Source: Schistosoma mansoni (Eukaryota > Platyhelminthes > Trematoda > Strigeidida > Schistosomatidae). From it: a stretch of DNA of 64,000 nt. The stretch is from NCBI RefSeq assembly GCF_000237925.1, contig NC_031496.1, forward strand, positions 30,484,539 to 30,548,538. Direction: 5' to 3'. The notes below the pieces were generated by a model. That model ran no database searches. It had not been told where the DNA came from and saw only the letters and a program-made list of their open reading frames with translations. Made by a program: the position numbers and the translations under genes. Shown here one piece after another: positions 11,930-23,134 of this stretch. Positions within the stretch are counted from its first letter, which is position 1. Each line of letters opens with the position of its first letter.

Positions 11930-12320
11930 TATATTATGAGTCAATTGAAGCTTGACCACCATGGAAAACATGGAAGCACTGGACAGCCGTTTCAACCTAG
12001 TGTGGGACTCCTTAGTAGTGCGCATTCACGATCCCGCCTCACGAGATTAGAACTCAGGACCTATCGGTCTCGCGAGTGGACGCTTAACCTTTAGACCACT
12101 GAGCTGGCATCCAACAGTGTTAATGCCTTGCTTCAACCAATCCACAAAATTGAGCAACCATCCACCATTTTATTCAGTAAGTTACTATCTCATAACAGAC
12201 CTGGTTGAACTCCACTGATCACTGCTTCTCACTAGAACTCCAGGAAATACCTCTTGAAGCCAGTCACTAGTGAGCATATGATTATTATCAGAAGGGGTTT
12301 TCGTGGATGATCTCAACTAT
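11930..12320 (-). repeat. Family B (Penelope-terminal type) hammerhead unit
   Basis: From 3' to 5' on the plus text it holds the GAGTCAATTGAAGCTTGACC block, a damaged hammerhead (about 11974-12022), a tRNA-like head (AGAACTCAGGACC side and CCACTGAGCTGGCATCC) and a CAACCAATCCAC...GAACTCCA region. It ends in ATCAGAAGGGGTTTT, the unit boundary seen in all long family B copies. Confidence 0.7.
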
Positions 12321-12579
12321 TAAAATTACTATAATATCCACAGAAATCCTTTCTGATACCAAGAAAACACATACAAATACACATTAATTCTAGTGTTAAT
12401 ATGGAACCTCAAGCTTAAGGCACATCAGCTGGTTCACATGTATTTCAGTGTCTTTGTTTTTTGTTGTTAAATCTCAAAATCATTACTTATCGCTTTTGGT
12501 ACCAACGCATTACCCAGAGAGGTGACTTATTTCAGTTCATCATATTAACAATGAGACAACTCAACTTCTGAAACATACA

Positions 12580-12870
12580 TTAAATAGATAACGCGATGGC
12601 GTTTGAAGCGAACGGTACTGGGTTCGATTCCCAGAGTGAACATCAACTCTGAGATGCAGGTACATCCAGCTGACGAGTCCCAAATAGGACGACGAAACGT
12701 GCGTCCTGGATTCCACTGCTAACCACTATCCATCTTTGTTTACCATGCTTGTGAATTAAGACTATACTGAGGCAATACGCACAGTATGCACATATGCCAA
12801 TTAGAGACTGACCAGTTTCAGTCCTAACACATCGATGGGAAGATTCAAACAAGCAATACTAAATGAGTTT
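12580..12870 (+). repeat. Family A hammerhead unit
   Basis: Head, ribozyme and tail are complete (B box GGTTCGATTCC). A 3-nt duplication (GACGAC) sits before GAAAC and the octamer is ACGTGCGT, so the core geometry is altered. Confidence 0.75.
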
Positions 12871-13309
12871 AAATGTAGATTATGTTCGAAATACAAACGT
12901 ACGGTTCACAGAATAATTGTGCATTAAATAATTGGAATTGGCTTTGTTATTATGAATACTAAATCATTTGGCGTGAAATATAGTTAAGTTGTGATTAGGC
13001 ATGAAGTTTATATGTATGTGTATGTGTATACAAATATGATATCTAGAAAATAGTAGATAATGCATGACCTGAAGTTCGCTGATCGTTGATGAAACTAGAG
13101 AATAGAATAGATGGATTAGATGAAACTTGTTACATCATGCATGAAATGACAATAAATAAATAAACGTATGTACTAATATTCGTCATTATTAGAACGAATA
13201 GTTTGTTTTTATTGTTGTACTAAACAGTGTGGGTGCTTATCACATAAATAAACAAAATAACGGATTAGAACAAATGAAAGTACATTGGTGTTGTCCGCAA
13301 AATATGCAG

Positions 13310-14280
13310 CAACACCTACTTACGCCTGTAACTCCCCGGGGAGGAGCATACGTCGCGTATGAGCACTCCCATACAATCCTGTTCTGAGAAATCCTTTCCA
13401 GTTCCTTAAATTTGCTATTCGTCCTTTTCATATCTACTTCTCTTTCCCGAAGTAATGTGTTCTTTGGTCGTCCTCTTTCCCGCTTCCCTTCAGAATTCCA
13501 AGTTAGGGCTTGCCCCGTGATGCAGTCTTTCCCTAATTTCCTCTTTATCAGGAGGCTGGTTTGTCCTCTCTTAGTAGTTCTTTATGTTTCAGCTCCTACC
13601 ATAGGACTAGCTGTCTTGACGTTCGTATTGTAGATTCTGACTTTGATATTTGCCTATATTTGTTTTGAGTTCCATATTTTTTTCAACTGTAGTAATACGG
13701 CCCTTACTTTGTCAATACTTGCCTTTATGTCTGCATCAGATCCTCCTTGTTCATCAGTGATGCTGTCCAGATACGTGAATGTTTCCACCTGTTCCAAAGT
13801 TTCTCCATCAAGTTAGATTGCGTTGATGTTCTCTATGCTATATTTTAGGATCTTTCATTTCCCTATATGTATGTTGATTACTACTGATGGAGAGGCCACT
13901 GCTACACTAGTTGTCTTCATCTGCCTTTGTTCGTGTGTATGGGATAGGATGGCTAGGTCGTCTGGGAAGTCCGAATCGTCCAATTGATTCTGAGCTGTCC
14001 ATTACATTCCGTGCTTTCCCTCAGATGTCGAAGTTCTCATAATTCAGTCGACCACCAAAAGAAAATGAAAGGATGAGATTATGAAACTTTGACACCGGTC
14101 TTCACTTGGAATGCATCTGTCAGCTGTCCTTCATTTACGACTTTGCAGTGTAGTTCATCGTTTGAATTCCAGATGATGTTGACGATTTTCTCAGGTACAC
14201 CATACGTTATATAAGGTTTTCCTACTCATACTATCAAACGCCTTCTCATAGTCACTGAATCTGATATATCGATGCAGCAA
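13310..14280 (-). mobile_element. RTE LINE fragment (RT palm to 3' end)
   Basis: On the minus strand the RT is recognisable from a DYEKAFD-like block near 14250 through the palm to the C-terminal [25 protein letters not shown] region at 13430-13530. The 3' end GGGGAGTTACAGGCGTAAGTA lies near 13320. Frames are broken in many places. It is the same lineage as 720-3240. Confidence 0.75.
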
Positions 14281-14474
14281 CACAAACGTAATAAAATAAA
14301 CTCCGATTTACATATTAATTAGCAGTTTTCAGGGTGTAGCTAATTGAACTCCATCTGTTCGATCGATATTGTTTAGGTTCTCATATATATACACGGCTTC
14401 ATCTGTCAATATTTCTTTGAATGAACCAATAGATTTCTGATGGATCTTTTTCCCACTGAAATCAATACTATGTC

Positions 14475-14795
14475 AAGATTCTACTGAATCTAGTGCTGTA
14501 ATGAACATAACACCGGTTGAGGACAATAGAATGTATGTAAGCAAAAATTAAAGACTATCTCACTAAATTCTGATAACCATACAACAACTAGTTAATTTGC
14601 AAAATAACAATCAATTGTCTCAATCTTCACTGTTCCTCCTGTACATTTCAGTCCGTCTTCTCTAATTCCATTTTCCTACCAATTGAGCTTGATTTCAGTT
14701 CTTTCCTTATCGGTCTTCTGCAAAAATAAATTCTATGCCTGACTATCACTATATACTACTTATATGGATATAAGTAGACCACATTACAGTGCTAC
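14475..14795 (+). repeat. Unnamed dispersed repeat (family E), copy 2
   Basis: It aligns with 4685-5045 and shows the shared end ATGGATATAAGTAG. The short ORF that starts inside it (14764) continues into a simple repeat and is not credible as a gene. Confidence 0.55.
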
Positions 14796-14863
14796 CGCCG
14801 ACTTGTTTACTGACTTTATAAGATATTTTGAGGATTACGAGCTACTCATCAATCAAATTTGGG

Positions 14864-14940
14864 ATCTATCTATCTATTCACACATCCATCTATCCATCTA
14901 TCTATCCACTCGTTTATCAATTCATCTGTCTATAGATTTA
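14864..14940 (+). repeat. CTAT/CATC microsatellite
   Basis: An imperfect tandem array of CTAT and CATC tetranucleotides grades into T-rich sequence up to about 15200. Confidence 0.8.
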
Positions 14941-15234
14941 ATATTACATTTATCTCATATTTTGTCTCTTAGACTTATTTCTGATGTTCTTTTCTTGGCA
15001 TTGTCTTTTTCTTTGCGTTTTTTTCCCATTTAACATTAAATGTGAGTAACATTCATTTGGTAATACGTTGTTTTATCACATTTGCTTAAGATTTTTCTGA
15101 TTTCATTCGAATTTTTCTTCTTTTTTTTCTAATTTTATCATCATTGTCTTAATTTATGCTGTTTGTTTGTTTGTTTTTTTTCACATTTCTGTTAAGCCTA
15201 CTTAATTAAATATTTTATATTGACATTTGTACAT

Positions 15235-15630
15235 CATGAAAATTGGACTGAGCCATGTTGGTAGGTGTAGAATACCTGGTTGGGATTCGAGAGATGATAG
15301 CAATCGATGGATAGAGATCTTGAATGACATGGCTCAAAATCGTTTGCAATGGCGAAGGTGCATCCACTTTTTGCCTTCTGCCAAATTCTAATCTTCTGAA
15401 TTCTTCATGTCTCTATCTTTTTTCTCTTTTCAAATTTATTTCACTGGATTATACTCCTTCAATAACATCTTCAAACCCTAATCTTTCACATTATCGCTTA
15501 TACTCTTACTACTTCTACCACTATGGGATTTGAATCGACAACTGCCTCTCTGTGTTAATGTGGTATGGCAACTCGAACTGATGTACGTACGTATGAAGTT
15601 CTACGTTGTGACTGACTGACTGACATCATC
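15235..15630 (+). mobile_element. 3' end of second RTE-like LINE lineage (LINE-2)
   Basis: It shares GACATGGCTCAAAATCG, GGATTTGAATCGACAACT and the end ATGTACGTACGTATGAAG plus CTGACTGACTGAC with the copies at 62333-62800 and 63095-63460. The element 3' end is a CTGA tandem tail, unlike the AAGT tail of the SR2-like copies. The short ORF inside is the 3' tail read by chance. Confidence 0.75.
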
Positions 15631-15699
15631 AAAATTATTCATCCGATGAATACACATTATGAATTGAATTTAAACTAGCTTTTCTTTTGTATATATTTT

Positions 15700-15960
15700 G
15701 TTAAGGTGCTATGGTTGTGAATTTAGGCTCGGTTTCTTAATATGTGATTTATTTACCAATCTTAGCACTATGCCAAACCAATGACTAGTATGAGCAGCAT
15801 AGCGTCCTTATTGGCTCATTGTTCTCCTATCCCGTCCAGTTGAGTCCAGATCCCGAACTGATCAATGTTAAATGTTTTATATTTCGCTTCATTCTGGTAG
15901 GCTTTTATAATATTAAAATGTCACAACTACGATCTGTAAGTTAGTAGCATTGTTCTTTTC
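15700..15960 (+). other. Unidentified GC-richer block
   Basis: There is no ORF. The stretch around TTAGGCTCGGTTTCTTAATA and CCTATCCCGTCCAGTTGAG is less AT-rich than its surroundings and looks repeat-derived. I see no second copy in this window. Confidence 0.25.
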
Positions 15961-16434
15961 ATTATCTCGTACATCATACACTCGGTTGTGAAACGCACAT
16001 GTTACATAGAATAATGGATCAATTAACGTATTTCCATCATCACTATCTTATTCTTATGTCCATTTAAGTAGATTAAAGAAAACTTTCGAAAAGCTGAATG
16101 TTCGAAATAAATGTCAAGTTCTATATTATTGGGTCAGTTTGTTACAGAACAGTATCTCCCCATGTATAATTTTAAAGACCTTGTGATATGTGAACCGGAA
16201 ACATAGTTCACTAGGACGTTTTGTGGTTATATAGTCTCACTATGGAATCAGGTTTTGTTATTCGAGTTGTGAAGAGACTGGACAATTGTTAGTTTTCCAT
16301 GAAAATCAACGCTATGTCAAACTAACTTCTTGAAGGGCATTCATACAATAGTTTGATCAGAGAACACATCTCCAAAGTTTTTACTTTGAGTTATAAATTT
16401 CCATAATCTCAAAATTAAACATAAAACAATTCCG

Positions 16435-16750
16435 AGATGGATAATGGCTAGCAGTAGAATCCACGACGCGCGTTTCGTCCTACTTCGGACTCGTCAGATG
16501 GATGTACCTGCATCTCACGATTGCTGTTCACTCTGGGACTCAAACCCAGTACCCTCGCTTCAAACGCCATTGCGTTATCCACTTATCTACTGAGTCCTGA
16601 TAGCCACTTGCTTGTGCGATTGTGCTTGTAAATTAGGGCTATATCGAGGAAATACCCACGGTTTGCACATATGGCCAATAAGAGACTGACCAGTTGCAGT
16701 CCTAAACACATCGATGGGAAGATTCAAACAAACAATACTAAATGAATAAA
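16435..16750 (-). repeat. Family A unit, ribozyme and head reversed, tail forward
   Basis: The minus-strand hammerhead (about 16447-16500) has an intact CTGACGA, stem II and GAAAC, with stem III ACGCGCGT complete. The head follows to 16600. The tail block (GAGGAAATACCCACGGTTTG to GAAGATTCAAACAAACAATA) then runs in plus orientation at 16610-16745, so the unit is internally inverted. Confidence 0.75.
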
Positions 16751-16914
16751 ACAATTCCGTTTACTTGAAAATGAGAGAAACTAGCCACAGGCCTGGCATC
16801 CACATGAAAAAATCTGGATTTTCTTTACTATTACCGTCTATTACAGAATGTTTAGAGAACAAGCCACTTCGGAACTATAATTCTTAATCATCTCATAAAA
16901 TTCCTAATTAATAT

Positions 16915-17235
16915 TGTTATACTATGGGAGACAACAAACCAGATTCCAGTGGAGGAAGAAATCAGGAAGAAGCAGTGGAAGTGGATTGGGTACACTTTGA
17001 GGAAACCACCCAATTGCGTCACAGGACAAGCCCTAACATGGAATTCTGAAGGCCGAAGAAGAAGAGGAAGACGAAAGAACAAATTACGCCGAGAGATAGA
17101 GACAAACATAAGAAGAATGAACAAAAACTTGATAAAACTAGAAAAGAAGACCCAGGACAGAGTGGGTTGGAGAATGGTGGTGGGTGACCTATGCTCCATT
17201 GGGAGTAACAGGCGAAAGTAAGTAAGTAAAGTTTT
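16915..17235 (+). mobile_element. RTE LINE 3' fragment
   Basis: At 16949-17221 the text reads [21 protein letters not shown], then [17 protein letters not shown] and the end CCATTGGGAGTAACAGGCG followed by AAGTAAGTAAGTAAAG. It is a 5'-truncated copy, as is usual for target-primed reverse transcription. Confidence 0.8.
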
Positions 17236-17612
17236 TGATGTTGGTTTGTTCTCTGAGCTGGATGGTTTGGTCGAGATTACTCTTACTTACTTTCAGAGTG
17301 CTTATCAAAAAAATCTAGCTTAATTTTTTTTTANNNNNNNNNNNNNNNNNNNNNNNNNNNNNNNNNNNNNNNNNNNNNNNNNNNNNNNNNNNNNNNNNNN
17401 NNNNNNNNNNNNNNNNNNNNNNNNNNNNNNNNNNNNNNNNNNNNNNNNNNNNNNNNNNNNNNNNNNNNNNNNNNNNNNNNNNNNNNNNNNNNNNNNNNNN
17501 NNNNNNNNNNNNNNNNNNNNNNNNNNNNNNNNNTCCAGCTCAGAGAACAAACCAACATCAAAATCACCCACCTGAGCTACAAATCTTCTCCACCATCTCT
17601 AAGTAAGTAAGT
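17236..17612. repeat. Inverted repeat interrupted by an assembly gap
   Basis: The 26 nt at 17239-17264 are the exact reverse complement of 17534-17559, and 17334-17533 is a run of 200 N. The outer text of the right arm ends in AAGTAAGTAAGTAAATAAC, an RTE-like tail. The ORFs read through the N run are artefacts. Confidence 0.85.
17334..17533. other. Assembly gap (200 N)
   Basis: Two hundred N characters in a row. The round length suggests a placeholder of unknown true size. Confidence 0.98.
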
Positions 17613-17999
17613 AAATAACATTGTTATAGAGATGGTCAGTAGTATCAGTGATTAGCAGTACTATTATAGCAGCGAAAAAGAAAATAAGAAGTAGAATATG
17701 ACAGTACAATGTAATTGTAATGACGGCTTATTTTGAAAACCGTAGTAGTTACACATATGTTTGTTGTTTGAATCTTTCTATCTTTCTATACTAGTTATTG
17801 TTGAATAATTAATGGCAGTTAGTCGAAATTTAGATTCATATTGATTTGGTGAAGTAGCATGAATCTTTTTGAATAATCAGAATTCGATCTGATCAAGAAC
17901 TATGTGACTAGTACCAAAAAAAATATTTTCGTTATGATTTGCTAAGAATTAATTGATTAGAGTGCTAGTGTTATAATTGTTTTGCTAATAAACGACCCA

Positions 18000-18330
18000 G
18001 GTACTCCTATTGCTTAGTATTCTTATGCAATGACACTCGACAAGACCCCAAAATCAGAACACGTTGAACAGGAACGAAATTGTAATCAAAAATAACAAGA
18101 GTAGGTGAACAGCAATCAATCGTTAGAAAAACGTGCATGTATTTATAGTATATGAATAAGAAGCTTCTAGACGCTTCTCCAATAATCTGCCAGAGCTGAT
18201 TGGTTTAGAATTAGCCAATCAGCGTGCGCCGTCACGATCATGCACATAATGTGCCTTAATCCAGTTTATTTCCCGCTAACAGCTAGTAACTAAATTTTCC
18301 CAATCGTCTGTGACATGTAATCAAATCCTC
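18000..18330 (-). mobile_element. LTR-like fossil, family 2
   Basis: The minus strand shows a TATA-like ACTATAAATACATGC with a CCAAT-like motif upstream (near 18218, ATTAGCCAATCAGCG on plus). This is the promoter layout of an LTR. No internal region or partner copy is seen. An old, isolated piece; family uncertain. Confidence 0.3.
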
Positions 18331-18769
18331 GAAAGGAGTAATTATATAACTTTGTTAATTAGTAATATCTGTTAATTGTATGCTTTTGTAAATGTGTGTT
18401 CATACAATAGGTTATTGACTACTTGATGTTAAGTACTACTTAATTCAATGTATACAAATGTAACTGTGAATAAATAATATGGACAATAGCCTATTCAGAT
18501 ATAATTTCGACGTGTTTTAGGGTTCGAATAGATTTTCATCTAACTTCTGACGTCCGGCTCACAATTCCCAGTGCTATGTACTAAGTCAGTTCAGGAGCCT
18601 GAGGACATAATACTCAAAAAAAAAATAAAAAGTCATTGATATGAAAAAAAAGCAGAACATCTCTTTTTTAAGATTTTCTTCAGTCTACGCAAACAAAGAA
18701 CTTTTAGTGGTGATAAGTCTTGCTGATTGAACGCTATATACGGATCCTAAGCTATTCTCGTAATCCCCA

Positions 18770-19140
18770 TGCTAGAACTACACAGCGACTTGAACACAAG
18801 AGAAAAGGCACAAATATGCGGAAGCACTTTACTCCAAAGGTTCATTTATGTACAGAAAATATAGGGTTTTTATAGTATTTTAGAAGTCTTTGGGTTTTCC
18901 TGAAAATTCTAGAATGCTACTAAACATAGTAGCAGTGAAGTAATCAGCCAATCAGAACCTCTACATGTGACTTTTCATTTTCATGATATTTCTAGTAAAA
19001 CTTCTAATCAAACGCTGATTGCATAAAATGCTTCTTAGAGTTTCTTGAGTTTGTCATGTCTATTGCGAGTAATTTTCAGGATCACCCCAACAAGTGGTCA
19101 TATTTCATATACTCTTAAACATTTATGTAAACTTTTAAAG
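18770..19140 (-). mobile_element. LTR-like fossil, family 3
   Basis: On the minus strand there is a TATA-like CTATAAAAACC upstream of GGAGTAAAGTGCTTCCGC and GTGCCTTTTCTC. A diverged copy on the opposite strand lies at 24640-24975. No coding region is attached; probably old solo pieces of a Gypsy-like element (inference). Confidence 0.4.
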
Positions 19141-20429
19141 AACGTTCGCTTACTTTGATTTTCTGTGGAATGAATGGCTATGCGTTTCCTTCTTGGTTTA
19201 AACTGTATGCTACTACTTTAGTCTAGCTGTTTGTTAAGGTTCTCATGAAATACACTATTTCATGTCATAGACGGATACTTATTATAAATAGAAAGAAATC
19301 AAATCACACCACGTTCTTGCCTTACCACTAGCTAACTTTGGCACTCTAACCTTCTACAACTGTGATAACTTTTTCAACTTATAAGCTGAATATTCTTTTT
19401 CATTAGTTTTGGGTCTCTTAATTTAACATAAAGTCTAAGAAGCTACTAGGTATCTAAATATGAGACAGTACCCTGTTTGAGCTTGATCATTCATACTATT
19501 TCTGAGATGTTGTACTTTCAGTTCCTCAAGAAATCCTATAAAGAACAATATCAGTCAACTCATCTCCGAACTGGACGGTTCAAATGGATCTGTTAAATTG
19601 ATGTGAACAAAGAAACGGAAGGTTTTGAGTGCTTAGAATTTTCCATTTACCCATTTTGGATAGCATATATTATTTTGAATAGTAATATTAGCATTACATC
19701 TTTAGCATTCCTATAATTGCTAGTAGTTCGTCTATTGAATACACTTTTTATGTTTGCAGAATCATGTTTCTCCAGGTAGTTAAAAATTAATTTTATTTTG
19801 GCATTATTCTTACTCAATAATTTTTATTAACCTCATCACCCCCTGTAAACTGTCGTGAATTCTTTTGTGTCCCTTAATCTGATTCCAACTTGATCATTTC
19901 AGATTGTAATCGAATGATTACTGTCAAAATATACACTCCATTAATCTTCGCATATTATTATCGACTTAACTTGCGTTAGAGAATAACGAAATTAAAATAA
20001 CTCAAATACGAGAATGCATTTTTGAATACGTATATTTTGTACAATCATTGATCCAGACAGACGATCAAAAGAATGAAGCTAAACTAAATGATGCGTGGTG
20101 GACAAGGCATGTAAGCCAATTCAATTTAGCCAAGCGTGAATCGGTATTTATAGCCAAACAAAAATAAGTTACAGACATGTGATGATTAGGATAAAAAAAT
20201 GCACATACATATGCTCATATAGAAAGAGTCAAAGTTGATAATCGAATAATTAACAAGATCAAATATGTGACTCAAGAAGAATGAATAAATTGGCCTGTCC
20301 AGAAGCTAGAATAAACTATGTAGACTTATAACGTAGCAACAAACACTACAGATTCTTTGTTAACTTATAGAAAAAAATGTATATTACTATTATTTGAATA
20401 AAGAATATTCTTTTCGATAAATTCTCTTC

Positions 20430-20990
20430 AGGATGCGGCTAGTGAAATACTAACTCAGAGATTACGCAGAACAATCCAAAAATCTTTCAACGCTGGTGAA
20501 CTATGTTTAGTGTTTTCTACGCGCCCAATGGTGATACCGAGGCAAGTTATATTGGTCGAAGTTCTAGGAATTTAAATTTTCGTACTCGCGAACACCTCCA
20601 CACGTGGCTAAGCAAAGGTTTGGTGAAGAAAGTAAACAGCTCGATATTGTCCCATTTAGTACAAACTGGTCATAATGCCAGTATAAACCAATCCTTTTCA
20701 ATTATTAATAGGGTCAGTAAGTTTTGCCAAAGCTTGTTAGGCTTAAAGTCCTTCAAACGGCTGAGGCAGTATCCATCAGAATGAAGAAACCGAAGCTATG
20801 CGTACAGAAGAAATATCTCCCACTCCTGCTCCTCCCTTGGTCAACCACTAGGCCAATAAATCAATAGTAATCCTAGCTATTGTATGACCTAATTTGACTA
20901 TGTACTGAGGACCTTTCGTAGTCAAATGTAATTGTCTCTATTATCTTTATTCACAAATCTTTGTATTATTATTATTATTGTTGTTATTAT
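20430..20990 (+). mobile_element. Penelope-like element fragment with GIY-YIG domain
   Basis: The frame at 20503-20784 reads YIGRSSRNLNFRTREH, then SSILSHLVQTGH and FKRLRQYPSE. This is the C-terminal GIY-YIG endonuclease domain that Penelope-like elements carry after their reverse transcriptase. The RT is absent, so it is a 5'-truncated fossil. It is followed directly by sequence ending in a family B hammerhead unit (21090-21500). That matches the known placement of hammerheads in Penelope terminal repeats. Confidence 0.75.
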
Positions 20991-21089
20991 TATTGGTCAA
21001 ACATCATTATTAACCTCCCCTTTACATGATTCATTCACTTCGCATTGATCCCTCCTTATTACGTCTTACTAATTTTTCACACAATTGTA

Positions 21090-21500
21090 ATTGCCAGAAG
21101 GGGTTTTGTGGAGATTTTAGTAATTTTATAGAGTTGCTCACTAGTGACTGGCTCCATGAGGTATATCCTGGAGTTCTACTGAGAAGCAGTAACCAGTGGA
21201 GTTCAACCGCGTCTGTTGGGAGATATCAACTCACTGATGACATAGATGAATGGTTGCTCAACTTCGTGGATTGGTTGAAGTTAGACATTAGCACCATCGG
21301 ATGCCGGCTCAGTGGTCTAGTGGTTAAGTACTCTGACGCGAGACTGGTAGGTGCTGGGTTCTAATCTCGCGAGGCGGGATAGTGGATGCTCACTGCTGAG
21401 GAGTCCCATAATAGGACGAAACGGCCGTCCAGTTCTTCCAGGTTTTCCATGGTGGTCTAGCTTCAATTGACTCATGATCTCAACTGTATAAAATTTCTGT
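21090..21500 (+). repeat. Family B hammerhead unit, likely Penelope terminal repeat
   Basis: It starts at CAGAAGGGGTTTTGTGGAGA and runs through CACTAGTGACTGGCTCCATG and TGGTTGCTCAACTTCGTGG. The tRNA-like head follows (CTCAGTGGTCTAGTGG A box; GGTTCTAATCTC B box), then the ribozyme, then the TTCCATGGTGGTCTAGCTTC end. Confidence 0.8.
21388..21440 (+). ncRNA. Hammerhead ribozyme motif (family B), core intact
   Basis: The sequence has CACTG, the core CTGAGGA, stem II GTCC with loop CATAATA and GGAC, then GAAA, stem III ACGGCCGT and triplet GTC (predicted cut after 21429), then CAGT closing stem I. Stem III is a perfect palindrome with no spare loop, so monomer folding would be weak and dimer folding favoured (known for loop-less hammerheads; inferred here). 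Confidence 0.75.
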
Positions 21501-21790
21501 AAAGGTTTAAACATTGCTGATACATCTTGCGTCAGGCATATGAAAAGTAAATATCATACATGATTCCTAATAATAATAGTAATATATCGTTTAAAGATCC
21601 CCAATAATATTCAAAGACTAATATTTGAACGATAAATTCTATTCAGGTTCTACAATTCATATATCCAAATTATTAATCTGAAAAAATGGCCAGTTTAAAG
21701 GCAAAGTACATCGTTTAAAGCATGTAAATTTAGGATTGTCAAACCTAATAGAATAAAATTGTTCTACTTATTTATTTACTATTATTAGCT

Positions 21791-22072
21791 TTATTCAATA
21801 TTATATTTTTGGTACAATATAGAATTCTCAGTACAAAGTACTTCAACAAGTTTCCGTTTCTTACTTCTTCGTCCTTCCTGATGATAAATATTAAGTGATC
21901 GCCGGTTAGAAGTTAGCAGCCCAGTCAATCGACATCTGGATAATGTACATTCTTCTCGCTGCATATTGCCAGCAAACACGATATCTCTAATTAGGCCTTC
22001 TATAACCTTTACAGCGAAAAGTCTTACACTTTTCAGAAACGCGCCTGAATAGGTTATGCGATTAATAGGCAT
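21791..22072 (-). CDS. Unidentified small protein (93 aa), possible
   Basis: An ATG-initiated frame of 93 residues ends in a TAA that overlaps an AATAAA hexamer. The region is less AT-rich than its flanks and shows no similarity to the repeats here. The middle (about residues 14-55, with VIEGLIRDIVF and TLSRCRLTGLL) could form long amphipathic helices reminiscent of a histone fold. The tail is basic (GRRSKKRKL). A GTAAG within codons 67-69 could be a splice donor, so this may be only an exon. I do not recognise the protein, and a chance ORF remains possible. Confidence 0.3.
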   Translation of the reverse strand: MPINRITYSGAFLKSVRLFAVKVIEGLIRDIVFAGNMQREECTLSRCRLTGLLTSNRRSLNIYHQEGRRSKKRKLVEVLCTENSILYQKYNIE

Positions 22073-22254
22073 AATGATGTATTAAAACAAACGAAATTAG
22101 ATAACTTGTTGAAATATCTAGATGACAGGAACAGGTAGCCCAGATATTTAAACAGGCCGCCATGTTGATATGACTCATACAGAATGTTAACTTGAATCTG
22201 TATATATGTTAAGTGAATATTTAAGATCTGTGATCAGAATAAATATAGGTCAGA

Positions 22255-22400
22255 TAGGGTGAGAGAGATCATGAGTCAATTGAAGCCAAACCACTATGGA
22301 TAACCTGCAAGCATTGGACGGCCGTTTCGTCCTATTATGGGACACCTCAGCAGTGCGCATCCACGATCCGGCCTCATGAGATTCGAACCCAGAATAGAAA
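22255..22400 (-). repeat. Partial family B hammerhead unit
   Basis: It carries GAGTCAATTGAAGCCAAACC, the ACGGCCGT octamer and GAAAC, but the core reads CTGAGGT instead of CTGAGGA. It breaks off inside the tRNA-like head after GATTCGAACCCAG. Confidence 0.7.
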
Positions 22401-22574
22401 TACCAAGTAATTATGAATGTGATTTCATAACAAAATAAAATAAATTAAAAGAAAAAAATCAACAATCATTTTTAACCAATCAGAATTCAATAATCAACAC
22501 TAGAGTCACGGGTTGTTTAGTAACCAAAAGAATCATATTTTAAATTTGATTAGGTAATAGTTTTTCTGTTTATA

Positions 22575-22860
22575 AGCAAAAATGGATAGTGGCTAGCAGT
22601 GGAATCCAAGACGCGCGCCACTTCGTCCTATTCGGGACTCGTCAGCTAAATGTACCTGCATCTCAGTGTTGATGTTCACTCTAGGACTCGAACCCAGTAC
22701 CATTCGCTTCAAACGTCATCGCGTTATCCACTCAGCTACTGAGTCCTGGTAGCCAATATCGAGGCCATACGCACAGTATGTACATATGGACAATATGAGA
22801 CTGACCAGTTGCAGTGCTAAGCATCAATGGGAAGGTTCAAACAAACAATACTGTTTTCCT
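22575..22860 (-). repeat. Family A unit, partly inverted
   Basis: A minus-strand head and ribozyme are followed by a forward tail block (GAGGCCATACGCACAGTATG). An insertion around GCGCGCCACTTCG spoils the GAAA/stem III junction. The layout is the same internal inversion as at 16435-16750. Confidence 0.7.
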
Positions 22861-23134
22861 ATTTGTCCGTATATCCTAACAGACATGAAATTGTTTTTTA
22901 ATTACTCCCACTATTGTATAGTTTTTATTTATTTATTTTTTCGGAAAAAAATTACTCTCACATTAATAACCTATAGAATATTAAATCAGTTAACTACATC
23001 ACATTTAACTTTTCTATTGTAAATAAAAATTTTATGATTTTTTTTCGTATCTGTGATATGTTTATCAACTAAAGTACAGTTATGGGGGTGAATCAATCAT
23101 GATTGAAAAGGTAACTTTCAAGTTGTTTTCCAAA

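Noticed and set aside
17320-17571. ORFs across the N run
   Set aside because: They consist of unknown residues with a few flanking codons; an artefact of the gap.
20503-20784. Host GIY-YIG nuclease (SLX1-like)
   Set aside because: No SLX1 zinc-finger region follows, and the spacing and neighbouring terminal-type repeat fit a Penelope-like element better.
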